Of a stretch of 64,000 nucleotides of DNA, positions 46,196 through 55,995 are shown in pieces. The stretch is from Listeria cornellensis FSL F6-0969 (lineage in GTDB: Bacteria > Bacillota > Bacilli > Lactobacillales > Listeriaceae). Numbering within the stretch: position 1 is the stretch's first letter; each line of letters begins with the position of its first letter. The notes beneath the pieces were generated by a model, which was not told the DNA's origin, ran no database searches, and saw only the letters and a program-made list of their open reading frames with translations. Both the position numbers and the translations under genes were made by a program. The stretch covers positions 62,001 to 126,000 of the forward strand of contig NZ_AODE01000019.1 of the NCBI RefSeq assembly GCF_000525855.1, read 5' to 3'.

Positions 46196-47310
46196 TTAAG
46201 CCAGTGCTTCTTCCACTGCTTTATATTCATATCCCAAATCATCTGCAACGGCTTTGTACGTCACATAACCACCAATCGTATTCACACCTTTATACAGCGA
46301 TAGATTTCCAAGAACCGCATCAGCAAGCCCTTTGTTCGCCAGTGTCAATCCGAATTGCAAGGTCGCATTGGTCAGCGCAATGGTCGATGTACGTGGCACG
46401 GCACCCGGCATATTCGCCACCGCATAATGCACAACACCATGTTTTTCATATGTCGGATTATCATGCGTCGTCACACGATCCGTTGTTTCAAAAATACCAC
46501 CTTGGTCAATCGCGATATCCACGATAACCGCACCTGGTTTCATCTCCTTTACAAGCGATTCTTTCACAAGTTTCGGAGCACGCGCACCAGGAATCAATAC
46601 CGCACCGACAACCAAGTCAGCTTTTTTCACAGCCGTTTCGATATTAAAGGAGTTACTCATCAACGTCGTAATTTGATTGCCAAAAATATCATCTAATTCG
46701 CGTAAACGATGCAAGTTCAGATCGAGAATCGTCACGTTTGCGCCAAGTCCAATCGCCACTTTTGCCGCGTTTGTTCCTGCCATTCCGCCACCAATAATGA
46801 CCACTTCGCCACGTTCCACACCTGGCACACCACTAAGTAAAATACCACGACCACCATTATTTCTTTGCAAAAATTGCGTCCCAATCTGCGCTGCCATACG
46901 ACCAGCAACCTCACTCATTGGGCTAAGTAATGGTAATGTACGATCATCCAGTTCCACCGTTTCATAGGCAACACTATTTACTTTGTTATCCGTAAGCGCT
47001 TGGCAAGTTCTGGTTCGTTCGCTAAATGTAAGTACGTGAACAACAGCAATCCTTCGCGGAAATAACCGTATTCAGATGCAATCGGTTCCTTCACTTTCAC
47101 AACCATATCCGCCGCCCAAGCCTCAGCCGCTGTTCCCACAATCGTCGCACCTGCCGCAACGTAATCCTCATCGTGAAAAGCTGAACCTATACCTGCATTC
47201 GTCTCTACTAGTACTTTATGACCTGATTGAACGTACGATAAAACACTAGCCGGCGTCATCGCTACCCGATTTTCGTTATTCTTAATTTCTTTTGGAACAC
47301 CAATTAACAT
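46196..47310 (-). CDS. ald: alanine dehydrogenase (one apparent indel)
   Basis: NAD-dependent interconversion of alanine and pyruvate. N-terminal [20 protein letters not shown] and the Rossmann [10 protein letters not shown]. The frame is lost at 47000-47001, where one T seems missing (adding it restores [12 protein letters not shown]), giving 371 residues. ATG at 47310 follows AGGGGAG. Confidence 0.94.
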
Positions 47311-47429
47311 AAGAATCTCCCCTTTTAAGTATATTAGCCCACAAAGTATGCGCTTACATATACACAATAACACATATGACCCGAATTGTAAAAATATACG
47401 GGTTAAAAAAAATTTGCAATGCTTTTAAT

Positions 47430-47454
47430 GGTTGTTTTCGCGAAAAAAGGGTAC
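47430..47454 (+). promoter_or_regulatory. candidate SigB promoter of the universal stress gene
   Basis: GGTTGTT (47430-47436) and GGGTAC (47449-47454) separated by 12 bases approximate the SigB consensus GTTT-N12-15-GGGTAT. Usp genes are often under general stress control. It would give a leader of about 200 bases. Confidence 0.45.
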
Positions 47455-47520
47455 AATAACAGTATAAATAGATTTTCCAAAGTGTTGCAAAAATTGTCTC
47501 CCGTGAAAGTCCCGCCAAAC

Positions 47521-47645
47521 CCCAGCGTGTCGACAAATGCTTAGATCCTAGGCAAAGTCGAGCACTGGAGCGGAGCATACTCAGGTATGTGAGCACCGGC
47601 GCGCAGACTTTAACGACGGAGATGAGCGTTTGTCGACACGCTGGG
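47521..47645 (+). ncRNA. structured leader element upstream of the usp gene
   Basis: A 17-bp perfect inverted repeat (47521-47537 with 47629-47645), extended to 20 bp by TGC/GCG with one G-U pair, closes a 91-base interior. Inside are a 5-bp hairpin (47540-47552), a 6-bp stem (47554-47559 with 47606-47611) and an apical CATAC/GTATG hairpin (47576-47589). The element ends a few bases before the AGGAGGG of the usp gene, so its fold could touch ribosome access. It resembles a three-way-junction RNA or a small palindromic repeat; I do not recognise a named family. Confidence 0.6.
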
Positions 47646-47660
47646 CAGGAGGGATTTAGA

Positions 47661-48119
47661 ATGTTACAACAATATAGTAGAGTTTTAGTAGCAGTTGACG
47701 GGTCTAAAGAAGCAGAAAGTGCATTTCAGAAAGCTATTCAAGTTGCAAAAAGAAATGAAGGGTCACTAGGACTTGTTCACGTTATTGATACACGTGCCTT
47801 CTCATCCGTTGCTAACTACGACACTTCCATGGCCGATAAAGCCACAGAATACGCGGACGAATTGTTAAATGGTTACAAAGACGATGCATTAAAACAAGGA
47901 GTTACCAATGTAGAGACGTATATCGAATACGGTTCACCAAAAACAGCCATTACAAAAGAAGCTGCCAAAGCCTTCAAAGCCGACCTTATCATGTGTGGTG
48001 CGACTGGTCTAAACGCAGTAGAACGCTTACTTATCGGTAGTGTTTCGGAGTACATTATCCGCCACTCCCCTTGCGACGTACTTGTCGTAAGAAATGAAGA
48101 TCCGGTTTACAAAGACTAA
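47661..48119 (+). CDS. universal stress protein (UspA family)
   Basis: 152-residue Usp fold protein. Starts M-L-Q-Q-Y-S-R-V-L-V-A-V-D-G-S-K-E-A-E, with the ATP-binding signature M-C-G-A-T-G-L-N-A-V-E-R-L-L-I-G-S-V-S-E-Y-I near residue 115. ATG at 47661 is chosen since AGGAGGG precedes it; the longer frame from 47589 would run through the structured leader. One of few plus-strand genes here. Confidence 0.93.
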   Translation: MLQQYSRVLVAVDGSKEAESAFQKAIQVAKRNEGSLGLVHVIDTRAFSSVANYDTSMADKATEYADELLNGYKDDALKQGVTNVETYIEYGSPKTAITKEAAKAFKADLIMCGATGLNAVERLLIGSVSEYIIRHSPCDVLVVRNEDPVYKD

Positions 48120-48132
48120 TCGCATAAATCAA

Positions 48133-48171
48133 AAAAAGTAGATTTCCTTTTGACAGGAAATCTACTTTTTT
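48133..48171. terminator. bidirectional terminator between usp and ackA
   Basis: Perfect 15-bp stem (48133-48147 with 48156-48170) with an 8-base loop between the convergent usp and ackA genes; the A-rich left and T-rich right ends serve both strands. Confidence 0.9.
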
Positions 48172-48179
48172 ATCTTGTC

Positions 48180-49376
48180 TTATCCACGTTCTGCGCGAAT
48201 AACTTCCACATCACGTGCAATCATCAACTCTTCATTTGTCGGAATGATGATAACTTTAACTGGAGAATGCGGGTAGTTAAGGAATGCTTCCACGCCACGA
48301 ACTTGGTTTAAAGCTGGATCCCAGTAAACGCCCATGAACTCAAGACCACGAAGCACGCGCTCACGAATGTACGAACTGTTTTCACCGATTCCGGCTGTGA
48401 AGATAATCGCGTCAACACCGTTCATACGAGCAGCATACGAACCGATGTATTTATGAATACCATCAACAAAAACGTCAAGCGCTAGTTCAGCGCGATCATT
48501 TCCTTTTGCGGCTTCGCTTTCTAAATCACGAAGGTCACTTGAAATACCTGATACGCCAAGCATACCTGATTCTTTATTCAACACGTCAAGCACTTGTTCC
48601 GCAGACTTTCCTGTTTTCTCCATAATAAATGGCACGAGCGCAGGATCGATATTACCTGAACGAGTTCCCATCGAAACACCAGCAAGCGGCGTGAAGCCCA
48701 TCGATGTATCCATTGATTTACCGCCTTCAATCGCAGCAATACTTGCACCGTTTCCTAAGTGACATGTGATCAGACGCAATTCTTCTTGTGGACGACCAAG
48801 CAAGTCAGATGCACGTTCTGTCACATATTTATGACTCGTACCGTGGAAACCATATTTACGAATACCATAATCTTCATAGTAGTTATACGGTAAGCTATAA
48901 AGGTAACTTGATTGTGGCATCGTTTGGTGGAATGCTGTATCAAAAACGGCTACAGATACAATATCAGGCAAAACTTTACGGAAAGCGCGGATACCAGTAA
49001 CGTTCGCTGGATTATGAAGTGGCGCAAGTTCCGATAATGCCTCGATGTCTGTGATAACTTGATCTGTGATGGAAACAGATTCCGTGAATTTTTCGCCGCC
49101 GTGAACAACACGGTGACCAACACCCGTAATCTCATCATATGATTTAATAATGTTATGTGAAATTAATTTGTCTAGTAACATTTGGACCGCGACTTCGTGA
49201 TCCGGGATGTCCGTTACTTCTTTGATTTTTTCATCGCCAACAGAGATTGTGAAAATCGAATCTTTCAAACCAATACGTTCTACGATTCCTGCTGTAATAA
49301 CAGTTTCTGATGGCATATCATATAGTTGGAATTTTAGTGACGAGCTCCCAGCGTTAATTGCAATTGTTTTTTCCAT
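48180..49376 (-). CDS. ackA: acetate kinase
   Basis: Interconverts acetate and acetyl phosphate. 398 residues from ATG 49376 ([16 protein letters not shown]); conserved [16 protein letters not shown] and D-T-S-M-G-F-T-P. Uninterrupted. Follows the methyltransferase gene directly, as ytxK-ackA in related genomes. Confidence 0.97.
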   Translation of the reverse strand: MEKTIAINAGSSSLKFQLYDMPSETVITAGIVERIGLKDSIFTISVGDEKIKEVTDIPDHEVAVQMLLDKLISHNIIKSYDEITGVGHRVVHGGEKFTESVSITDQVITDIEALSELAPLHNPANVTGIRAFRKVLPDIVSVAVFDTAFHQTMPQSSYLYSLPYNYYEDYGIRKYGFHGTSHKYVTERASDLLGRPQEELRLITCHLGNGASIAAIEGGKSMDTSMGFTPLAGVSMGTRSGNIDPALVPFIMEKTGKSAEQVLDVLNKESGMLGVSGISSDLRDLESEAAKGNDRAELALDVFVDGIHKYIGSYAARMNGVDAIIFTAGIGENSSYIRERVLRGLEFMGVYWDPALNQVRGVEAFLNYPHSPVKVIIIPTNEELMIARDVEVIRAERG

Positions 49377-49400
49377 GTTTATTTCATCCATTCCCTTCAA

Positions 49401-50393
49401 CTACTTGTTTTCGTTAAACCAGTTTTCAATTTTTGCCAATATGTTTGCCGTCGCCCTTGGATCGGTCAAACTCGGCAGGTTCGCGAGCAATACTTCTTTT
49501 GGCGGCTGCAAATCATCTGCCCCTTTTTGCAATATCAGAATACTTTTCCGAGCTCCCTCAGATGCAAAAAGTGTCTCCGGCAATTGCAGAATTCCTTGAA
49601 TGTGACCATGTTTTTTAATGAACCTGTCCACCTTCGCGAAATCCTCCGTTCCAAACATCGCACTCGGCACGAGGAAAAATAAGTATCCTCCTGCTTTCGT
49701 GTACCGCATACCTTGCTCAATAAATAAGAAATGCGCAAAAGAATGACCATCATCGCGGCTTAGCTCGAACTCTTTCGCACGCGTATCGTCTGGATAATAC
49801 CCAACCGGCAAGTCACTCACAACAACATCGACCGGATCAACAAGCAAGTTGCCCAGGCCATCTTGATGTAAAAGTTGGATTGGTTGGCGCTCCAAATCAG
49901 CACCGACGTAAGCAAGCGAAATGAGCAAATCATCGACATCAACGCCAGTAGCATCGAGCTCCAATTTACCTTCCAATTGATTGACAATCGTTGCAATTAA
50001 GTTACCTGTCCCACACGCTGGGTCAAGTAAACGGATTTGTTTCTTACCAGCAAAAGCCTTGTCTACCAAGTAACCCATAATGAATCCAATGGAGTCCGGC
50101 GTCATTTGATGATTGACTTGAATGCCGTGCTTCATACCTTTTAAGAGTGCAAGTTGATAACTCTTACGGATATCTTCTTTTGCAAACTCCTCCAACTGAA
50201 CAGAACCATACCGCTCTTCCAGATTCAGTGTTGCCTCAGCAGAAAGTTCATCCTTTTGAAGTACCTCTTTCTGAAATAAATTCTCTCCTGTCTCATAGAC
50301 GGCCTCCAGATAACTCATTTCGAGCTCGTTCTGAATAATAATGGCTGTATCATCGAGAACACGGAATAATTCCTCAACTGTTGCATTTGTCAA
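49401..50393 (-). CDS. class I SAM-dependent DNA methyltransferase-like protein (YtxK-like)
   Basis: 330 residues: helical N domain (1-95), then a Rossmann methyltransferase with L-L-D-P-A-C-G-T-G-N-L (SAM loop) and the amino-methylase motif S-D-L-P-V-G-Y-Y in the NPPY position. Resembles N6-adenine methylases, but no restriction partner is near; it is a conserved ackA neighbour of unknown target. Probably housekeeping rather than defence. Confidence 0.88.
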   Translation of the reverse strand: MTNATVEELFRVLDDTAIIIQNELEMSYLEAVYETGENLFQKEVLQKDELSAEATLNLEERYGSVQLEEFAKEDIRKSYQLALLKGMKHGIQVNHQMTPDSIGFIMGYLVDKAFAGKKQIRLLDPACGTGNLIATIVNQLEGKLELDATGVDVDDLLISLAYVGADLERQPIQLLHQDGLGNLLVDPVDVVVSDLPVGYYPDDTRAKEFELSRDDGHSFAHFLFIEQGMRYTKAGGYLFFLVPSAMFGTEDFAKVDRFIKKHGHIQGILQLPETLFASEGARKSILILQKGADDLQPPKEVLLANLPSLTDPRATANILAKIENWFNENK

Positions 50394-50584
50394 AAGTGAA
50401 CACCTCGAATTCCTTCATTTCTAACACCAATTAAATATTATACAGCATTTCCAGTCAAGATGATAGCATTTTACACTATCAAAAAACAAGATTTGTAGCA
50501 AAATGAGCAAGCGCTTTATTTTTGTGGATTTTCCGTATGTATTGTTTGTTGTTATAGTGCTTGGCCCAATATTCACTATAACAG

Positions 50585-50615
50585 AAAAACTAGCAAACCC
50601 AGATGGATTCACTAG
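50585..50615 (-). terminator. intrinsic terminator after tpx
   Basis: An 11-bp stem (50590-50600 with 50605-50615, including three G-U pairs) and 4-base loop followed on the minus strand by T5, directly after the tpx stop. Confidence 0.8.
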
Positions 50616-50626
50616 CTAATTCGTTC

Positions 50627-51127
50627 TTATTTCGCTTCTTTTGCCTTCGCAATTGCTGTTTCGTAGTCTGGATGATTTGTTCCTTCGCCAACATATTCCG
50701 CGTGAACCACTTTATTATTGCTGTCCAGCACGAATACCGAGCGGGCGAGCAGACGCAATTCTTTCATCACAACACCGTACGCCTCACCGAAAGAAAGGTC
50801 ACGATGATCAGAAAGTGTAATCACATTAGGAAGTCCTTCTGCTGCACACCATTTCTTTTGCGCGAACGGTAAATCTACAGAAATCGTAAGTATCGCTGTA
50901 TTTTCTAAACCAGACGCCTCTTCATTGAACTTGCGTGTTTGTTGCGAGCACACGCCTGTATCAATCGACGGAATCACGCTGATTATTTTCACTTTGCCAT
51001 CGTAATCGCTTAATGTAACCGGCTCCAGACCTTGATTTAAAACCGTGAAATCTGGTGCTGTGTCACCAACTTTTACTTCTTTCCCAATCAATGTCATCGG
51101 GGTTCCCTTAAATGTAACTTCTGCCAT
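50627..51127 (-). CDS. tpx: thiol peroxidase Tpx
   Basis: Atypical two-cysteine peroxiredoxin reducing hydroperoxides through thioredoxin. 166 residues with [10 protein letters not shown] (peroxidatic cysteine near 60) and resolving cysteine in K-K-W-C-A-A-E-G-L. Good AGGAGG-type site precedes. Single-gene unit ended by the hairpin below. Confidence 0.96.
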   Translation of the reverse strand: MAEVTFKGTPMTLIGKEVKVGDTAPDFTVLNQGLEPVTLSDYDGKVKIISVIPSIDTGVCSQQTRKFNEEASGLENTAILTISVDLPFAQKKWCAAEGLPNVITLSDHRDLSFGEAYGVVMKELRLLARSVFVLDSNNKVVHAEYVGEGTNHPDYETAIAKAKEAK

Positions 51128-51162
51128 ATTGAATTGCCTCCTTTGATTTGTATCTACGCCTT

Positions 51163-52029
51163 CTATTCTACCGAAGTGTCGGGTGATGTACTATTTTTTT
51201 GCCTATAGTAAAGCGCTTTCCAATATGTCCAAGCCTCTAAATACGCCGCCAAGTCCTCTGGATGATGCAAAAGACAGCGCGCAATCCGAATGTATAACCC
51301 GATTAAAACCGGACCATAGAGCTCCCCCGCAATCTCACTATCGAAAAATAACAAAGCATCCTGCAACGTCTCCTCATCCAGACTATCTGGTGAAGAACAA
51401 AACGCAAAAATAAGATCGTAAATCGGCGGCCCAAAAAGATGAAGTGGATCAATAACGCCACACAACTGCCCGTCTTGAAACAGAAAATTATGTACACCAC
51501 AATCACCATGTAACAGATACAAACGCTCGCGTGGCTGATTCCGGACCACTTGCATAATGAGCACCGCATCTTCATTTGGTAAATGCTGACCAATAATAGC
51601 CTCAGCACCCATGATTTCTTGTTGTAAAAACTCCTGCCATGTAAGCTTTTCATGCCAACCCCAACCACGTATAATCGGCTTATATTCATTGATTAAGCCT
51701 ACCGTCAAATCCTGCAACATCTTCGCTTTTTCGGGCCGCGCACCTAATGTATCCCCTTTCATAAACATATACACTAAATAATCTTTCGTGGCGTACATCA
51801 ACCTTGCCAACAAGGCATTCTCCTCATAAAACCGCAGAAATGTTGCTTCCCAATAAATCAGATTCGCGTCATTTCCCTTCACAACATAGGATTTGCCGTC
51901 TTCACATTGTATTTTAGCAACCACACTCGATGTCCCACCACTCAAATAATCCCACGTGATAATTTCCGAACCTAGCACATTTTCTCGCAGCAATTCACCG
52001 ATAATTGATTTCATATCCATTAAACCCAC
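51163..52029 (-). CDS. aminoglycoside phosphotransferase (APH) fold protein
   Basis: 288 residues of the APH/choline kinase family: nucleotide lysine in S-Y-V-V-K-G-N, catalytic loop [12 protein letters not shown] and metal aspartate G-V-I-D-P-L. The substrate is unknown; family membership alone does not imply antibiotic resistance. First of a group transcribed before tpx; start could also be the M four residues on. Confidence 0.8.
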   Translation of the reverse strand: MGLMDMKSIIGELLRENVLGSEIITWDYLSGGTSSVVAKIQCEDGKSYVVKGNDANLIYWEATFLRFYEENALLARLMYATKDYLVYMFMKGDTLGARPEKAKMLQDLTVGLINEYKPIIRGWGWHEKLTWQEFLQQEIMGAEAIIGQHLPNEDAVLIMQVVRNQPRERLYLLHGDCGVHNFLFQDGQLCGVIDPLHLFGPPIYDLIFAFCSSPDSLDEETLQDALLFFDSEIAGELYGPVLIGLYIRIARCLLHHPEDLAAYLEAWTYWKALYYRQKNSTSPDTSVE

Positions 52030-52085
52030 TCACTCCCTTCCAAAAAGGACTTACAAGCCAAGCCCGTAAGTCCCCATTTTACATA

Positions 52086-52604
52086 CTACTTCCAATCTTT
52101 ATCTAATTTCAAGTACCCTTCATGCACAACGGCCGTGCTTTCCAGCAAATCCGCAATTCCTTGTTTTTTCGGCGTAAAGGCACAGACAACGTATAGTCCC
52201 CAAACAACGGACGTTACAAAACGCAAGGCCCCTTCACGAAAAAACACCGTTCCCCACGTTAACTTCTCTGTTTTCAATGACACGACGCGAATTCCAAAAA
52301 TCATTTTTCCGAGCGTCTGTCCCCAAAGCTTCGTCATCACAATAAAATAAGCAAGAAAAACGAGCGTTACAAGCGCGCCGTAAATCGCGAAAAATGAGCC
52401 GTCCATCTTCCAATTTGCTAATCTGAAAACCGGGCTGATCAAGATTCCCGACACCGCCGTCGTCACGAGCAAGTCAACGAGGTACGCCATAAAACGAATC
52501 CAGAATCCCGCATAATATTGTGATGGAAAACCGCTTTGTTCTTCTTTTGGAGGCTCATATTTAAACACTGGACGCTCCGTGTGTTGCAACGTTTCCTGTT
52601 CCAT
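52086..52604 (-). CDS. RDD family membrane protein (YteJ-like)
   Basis: 172 residues with an N-terminal proline-rich cytoplasmic part and an RDD domain of three to four membrane helices, including A-G-F-W-I-R-F-M-A-Y-L-V-D and W-G-Q-T-L-G-K-M-I-F-G-I-R. ATG at 52604 follows AGGAGG and lies just past the sppA stop; yteJ-sppA pairing is also seen in Bacillus. Confidence 0.88.
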   Translation of the reverse strand: MEQETLQHTERPVFKYEPPKEEQSGFPSQYYAGFWIRFMAYLVDLLVTTAVSGILISPVFRLANWKMDGSFFAIYGALVTLVFLAYFIVMTKLWGQTLGKMIFGIRVVSLKTEKLTWGTVFFREGALRFVTSVVWGLYVVCAFTPKKQGIADLLESTAVVHEGYLKLDKDWK

Positions 52605-52617
52605 TCGAACTCCTCCT

Positions 52618-53640
52618 TTATTTTCCATACAAGTACATCAGACGCGGCGCTTCCATCATGTTCATTAGCTGTAACGCTTGATGTGCCTCACTTTTTTGAC
52701 CAACGATTTGGCTAACTGATGTGGAGAAGATCGATGCAAAACCACCACCGCTCGAATCATATTCAAATACTTCTGCACCTTTCAAATCTTGCTCTTTTTT
52801 CAAAGCATCCAATGCATTTTCTTCATATCCGAAAGCGTCGATTAAGCCATTTGCCTTCGCTTGGCGACCATCGTAAATCCGGCCGTCTGCAATTTTACGA
52901 ACTTCGGCTTCTGTCATGTGACGACCTTGCGCGACAACTTTCACGAATTCACCGTAAGAATCATCAATCATCGACTGCATAATCGCTTTTTCTTCTGCCG
53001 TCATTGGCCGTGACGAACTCATGATATCCTTGAATTCCCCACTTTTAATCGTATTATCCGAAATTCCGACTTTCTTCATCAATTCGCTAAAATCATAGCC
53101 CTGCATAATGACACCAATCGAACCCGTCAGTGTTTCAGGGCTCGCAAAAATTTTGTCAGCTGGCGCAGAAACGTAATAACCACCTGATGCTGCCATGCTG
53201 CCGAACGAAACATAAACCGGCAACTTCTTCTCTTTCTTAATCTGTAAAATTTTATCGCGAATTTGAGCGGATTCCACAACGCCACCACCTGGTGAATTCA
53301 CGTTTAGGATAACTCCTGCGACTGTGTCATCATCGCGAATCCACTCGAGCTGATCCATAAAATCCGTGTGATTGTAGCCTTCACTGCCACCGAGAAGTGA
53401 GTCGCTCGAACCAGTATCTTGAATCGCGCCATCAATATGAAGCACAGCAATTCGTTTATCCTGACTACCGTCCTCAAGCACCATTTCCGTCACTTCTGTA
53501 TCCATCGCGGCCAATGATTCTGTCCACGACATGCTGTACTCGTCATCGCTTGCCAAGAGCGTGCTCGTAATCTTCGTAATCCCGCTCACTACTAATAAAG
53601 CGGCGACAATCCCGATCGCAATCCATCTTTTTGCATTCAC
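52618..53640 (-). CDS. sppA: signal peptide peptidase SppA
   Basis: Membrane-anchored serine protease degrading leftover signal peptides. 340 residues from GTG 53640; one N-terminal membrane helix (about 5-27), then a ClpP-like domain with N-S-P-G-G-G-V, nucleophile serine in G-S-M-A-A-S-G-G-Y-Y and general-base lysine near I-K-S-G-E-F-K. GGGGG lies before the start. Confidence 0.94.
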   Translation of the reverse strand: MNAKRWIAIGIVAALLVVSGITKITSTLLASDDEYSMSWTESLAAMDTEVTEMVLEDGSQDKRIAVLHIDGAIQDTGSSDSLLGGSEGYNHTDFMDQLEWIRDDDTVAGVILNVNSPGGGVVESAQIRDKILQIKKEKKLPVYVSFGSMAASGGYYVSAPADKIFASPETLTGSIGVIMQGYDFSELMKKVGISDNTIKSGEFKDIMSSSRPMTAEEKAIMQSMIDDSYGEFVKVVAQGRHMTEAEVRKIADGRIYDGRQAKANGLIDAFGYEENALDALKKEQDLKGAEVFEYDSSGGGFASIFSTSVSQIVGQKSEAHQALQLMNMMEAPRLMYLYGK

Positions 53641-53752
53641 ATTATTTCCCCCTTTTTTTATTACCATAGAACTATCATAACGGAAAACAGCTACTTTTTA
53701 CAGCGAAACTTGAAAAATTCTTATTTTTTACAAGATTAGTAGTGAGCATTCG

Positions 53753-53761
53753 TGTTATAAT
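53753..53761 (+). promoter_or_regulatory. predicted extended -10 promoter of nadK
   Basis: TGTTATAAT (hexamer 53756-53761) forms an extended -10 about 40 bases before the nadK ATG; no clear -35. The only plus-strand promoter-like site in this gap. Confidence 0.45.
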
Positions 53762-53803
53762 GGGGTAGAGATTGAATTAATTAAGAACTCTGGAGGTTTT
53801 AGT

Positions 53804-54605
53804 ATGGCTGAGACAATTTTTTACTTTTCCTATCGCAAAACAGAAGAATTACAAAAACATGCCGATGAACTAAAAAAAAGTAACGAAAGAATATGGTTTT
53901 GAAGTAACCGAGGATTTCGAAGCTGCAACAGCGATTATTAGTATTGGTGGAGACGGCGCTTTCTTGAAATCCGTGCGCGAAACTGGTTTCCGTTCCGATT
54001 GTTTATATGCGGGCATCGCCTTGACAGAACAACTTGGACAATATTGCGATTTCCACGTACACCAAATCGATGAAATTATTAAGGCCGCGGCAGAAGATCG
54101 CTGGCTTGTTCGCCGTTACCCAACGATTTACGGTACGGTCAACGATTCGAAGGCTTTTTATGTACTAAACGAGTTCAATATCCGTTCGTCGATTATTCGT
54201 ACGCTACAAATCGATGTGTATATTAACGACAGCCTGTTTGAAACATTCCGCGGTGATGGCATGGTTATTTCGACACCGACAGGAAGTACGGCTTACAACA
54301 AGTCCATCAACGGCTCGATTGTGGATCCATTATTACCTTCCATGCAAGTGAGTGAGCTAGCTTCGATTAATAATAACCGTTTCCGGACGCTGGGTTCTTC
54401 GTTCATTTTGAGCCCAAAACGTAAATTGCGGCTAGATATGCGCGCAAATGGCGTGAATGATTTCCCGATTATGGGAATGGATTCCGAAGCGCTTAGCATC
54501 CAACATGTTGACGAGATTAAGCTCGAAGTTGGCGATCGCTTTGTGAATATTATCAAACTGCATAATAATTCATTCTGGGATAAAGTAAAACGTAATTTCT
54601 TGTAA
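53804..54605 (+). CDS. nadK: NAD kinase (one apparent frameshift)
   Basis: Phosphorylates NAD to NADP. ATG at 53804 follows GGAGG. The A8 run at 53872-53879 breaks it after D-E-L-K-K; with seven bases it reads V-T-K-E-Y-G-F-E-V and totals 266 residues. Motifs I-S-I-G-G-D-G-A-F-L (GGDG) and S-T-P-T-G-S-T-A-Y are present. This is the second, YtdI-like NAD kinase position of Listeria/Bacillus. Confidence 0.94.
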
Positions 54606-54615
54606 AATCCGAATT

Positions 54616-54664
54616 AAAGCTTGTTCGTACTGCCAAATTGGGCGTGTGCGAACAAGCTTTTTTA
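54616..54664 (+). terminator. intrinsic terminator after nadK
   Basis: Perfect 12-bp stem (54616-54627 with 54649-54660) followed by T-rich sequence, 11 bases past the nadK stop. Confidence 0.85.
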
Positions 54665-54668
54665 TCGT

Positions 54669-54702
54669 AAAAAAGCCCCATTCCAAATTTCTAGAACGGA
54701 GC
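54669..54702 (-). terminator. intrinsic terminator of the HNH-repeat gene
   Basis: A 9-bp stem with two G-U pairs (54675-54683 with 54694-54702) and T6 on the minus strand, directly after the gene at 54711. Confidence 0.75.
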
Positions 54703-54710
54703 ACATATCC

Positions 54711-55052
54711 TTATTTATTCCAACAATCCTTAAATTCCTGCCAACTACCAAAATAATATTTAACCACGCGGTAATCATCAAAATCTGTCATTTTTGGTGT
54801 TCTGCCTAGAATCCGGATGATTTCATTAGCCTCTTTAATATAACGTTCTTTCGTCTCTTTTCCCTCACCCTCAGGAGCTACTAACGTCAAATCCGCTGCA
54901 TTCAAAAACTGCTCCCACGAACCAAAGCTTTTAGTAGCAGCTCCAACACCTGGGAACTCCGATGCCGCGCCTATTGGTGGCCTGCCAAGTACTTTCGTAA
55001 TGCGTTTTACTTCATCTATCAAATATTCATCCGTATATCGTTTTGCCGCCAA
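54711..55052 (-). CDS. homing-endonuclease-associated repeat (HNH-repeat) protein
   Basis: 113 residues made of two copies of a roughly 50-residue motif: Y-L-I-D-E-V-K-R-I-T-K-V-L-G-R-P-P...F-G-S-W-E-Q-F-L-N-A-A and Y-I-K-E-A-N-E-I-I-R-I-L-G-R-T-P...F-G-S-W-Q-E-F-K-D-C. This matches the DNA-contacting repeat found beside HNH endonucleases, but no nuclease domain is present. TTG at 55052 follows GAGAGG and fits the repeat start better than upstream codons. Likely a small DNA-binding protein of mobile origin. Confidence 0.65.
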   Translation of the reverse strand: MAAKRYTDEYLIDEVKRITKVLGRPPIGAASEFPGVGAATKSFGSWEQFLNAADLTLVAPEGEGKETKERYIKEANEIIRILGRTPKMTDFDDYRVVKYYFGSWQEFKDCWNK

Positions 55053-55157
55053 TTTAATCAACCTCTCGCTATTAAAGTATTCACAAGGATTATTGTACCA
55101 TATAATTCTTTCTCCAGTCACTAGATAGCCTTAGATTCCGCAAAAATTTTCCTCACT

Positions 55158-55481
55158 TCAAGGCTCCTCTATCTGGATAGCTATTCCAATTCCTAAAAGA
55201 TCAGATAATTCATCTGGACTGAGCAATCCACCACGTCTCATAATCATACCATTAACAATAATGATAGGCAAAACTTTTTGACCATTTTCTGTAAGTTCTG
55301 CATGCACTAACTTGTTTTGTATAAATGGAATGTCCGATTCTGACTTCAAGTACAGATGCGTGTTGAGCTCTTCTCCAGCAAAAACGAGATGCGCATTTCT
55401 GAACGAATCGTTGTGTATACTTTTGAAAACTTCTAGCTCTATATTGCCATTATCATGTGAGCAGTAGTAGCTAATATCCAT
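55158..55481 (-). CDS. hypothetical thioredoxin-fold protein, ArsD-like
   Basis: 107 residues. The second half (F-I-Q-N-K-L-V-H-A-E-L-T-E-N-G, then L-P-I-I-I-V-N-G, then L-S-P-D-E-L-S-D-L) follows the pattern of ArsD-type thioredoxin-fold proteins (N-x2-V-x3-L-x4-G, L-P-x3-V-x-G, S-x2-E-L). The vicinal cysteines that bind arsenite in ArsD are missing; only one cysteine, in Y-Y-C-S-H, is present, and no ars genes are near. It begins six bases after the dUTPase stop, so they share a transcript. Function unknown. Confidence 0.6.
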   Translation of the reverse strand: MDISYYCSHDNGNIELEVFKSIHNDSFRNAHLVFAGEELNTHLYLKSESDIPFIQNKLVHAELTENGQKVLPIIIVNGMIMRRGGLLSPDELSDLLGIGIAIQIEEP

Positions 55482-55486
55482 CTCGT

Positions 55487-55915
55487 TTATTTTTTCCCAG
55501 TAGAACCAAATCCGCCACGATCCGTATTTCCAAGTGACGTGACCTCTGTAATTCTAACCTCTGGCATTTTCGCCATAATTCTAAACTGGCAAATTCGGTC
55601 CCCTTTTTCGATAACCGTATCACGCATCGCAATCGCAGGGAATTTCCAGAAATCATTCTCGCCGCAATAGCTCTCATCGATGACTCCCATACTATTCGAT
55701 TGGATAATCCCAAAATGCTTATATGTACTAGAACGAGGCACGACATGGGCTTCATAACCTTTTGGCAGCTCCATAGCGACGCCAAGTTCGATTAATTTGT
55801 AGTCACCAGCAGCTAAGTGGACTCCTTCATTTGCATGTAAATCAATCCAATCACCTTGCTCGATTTTATTTAGCCTAGCATCTTGATCCGCCGCATATTT
55901 CACTTTAATTTCCAT
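55487..55915 (-). CDS. dut: dUTP diphosphatase, phage-type
   Basis: Hydrolyses dUTP to dUMP. 142 residues with motif 2 P-R-S-S-T, motif 3 G-V-I-D-E-S-Y, motif 4 G-D-R-I-C-Q-F and motif 5 R-G-G-F-G-S-T-G, a complete trimeric dUTPase. The wording matches dUTPases of Gram-positive phages. It lies in the small accessory island, not beside housekeeping genes. GGAGTG precedes the ATG. Confidence 0.9.
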   Translation of the reverse strand: MEIKVKYAADQDARLNKIEQGDWIDLHANEGVHLAAGDYKLIELGVAMELPKGYEAHVVPRSSTYKHFGIIQSNSMGVIDESYCGENDFWKFPAIAMRDTVIEKGDRICQFRIMAKMPEVRITEVTSLGNTDRGGFGSTGKK

Positions 55916-55995
55916 TTTATATCACTCCAAATAGTTGAATTCTCTACACTGCTAATCCTATCATATATGAAGCGTTTCGGGAATCAACTTTCTCT

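Noticed and set aside
49401-50393. Restriction-modification system
   Set aside because: The methyltransferase-like protein is a conserved ackA neighbour, and no restriction enzyme or specificity gene is close.
51163-52029. Aminoglycoside resistance gene
   Set aside because: Only the general APH kinase fold is visible; the substrate is unknown and the gene sits in a housekeeping setting.
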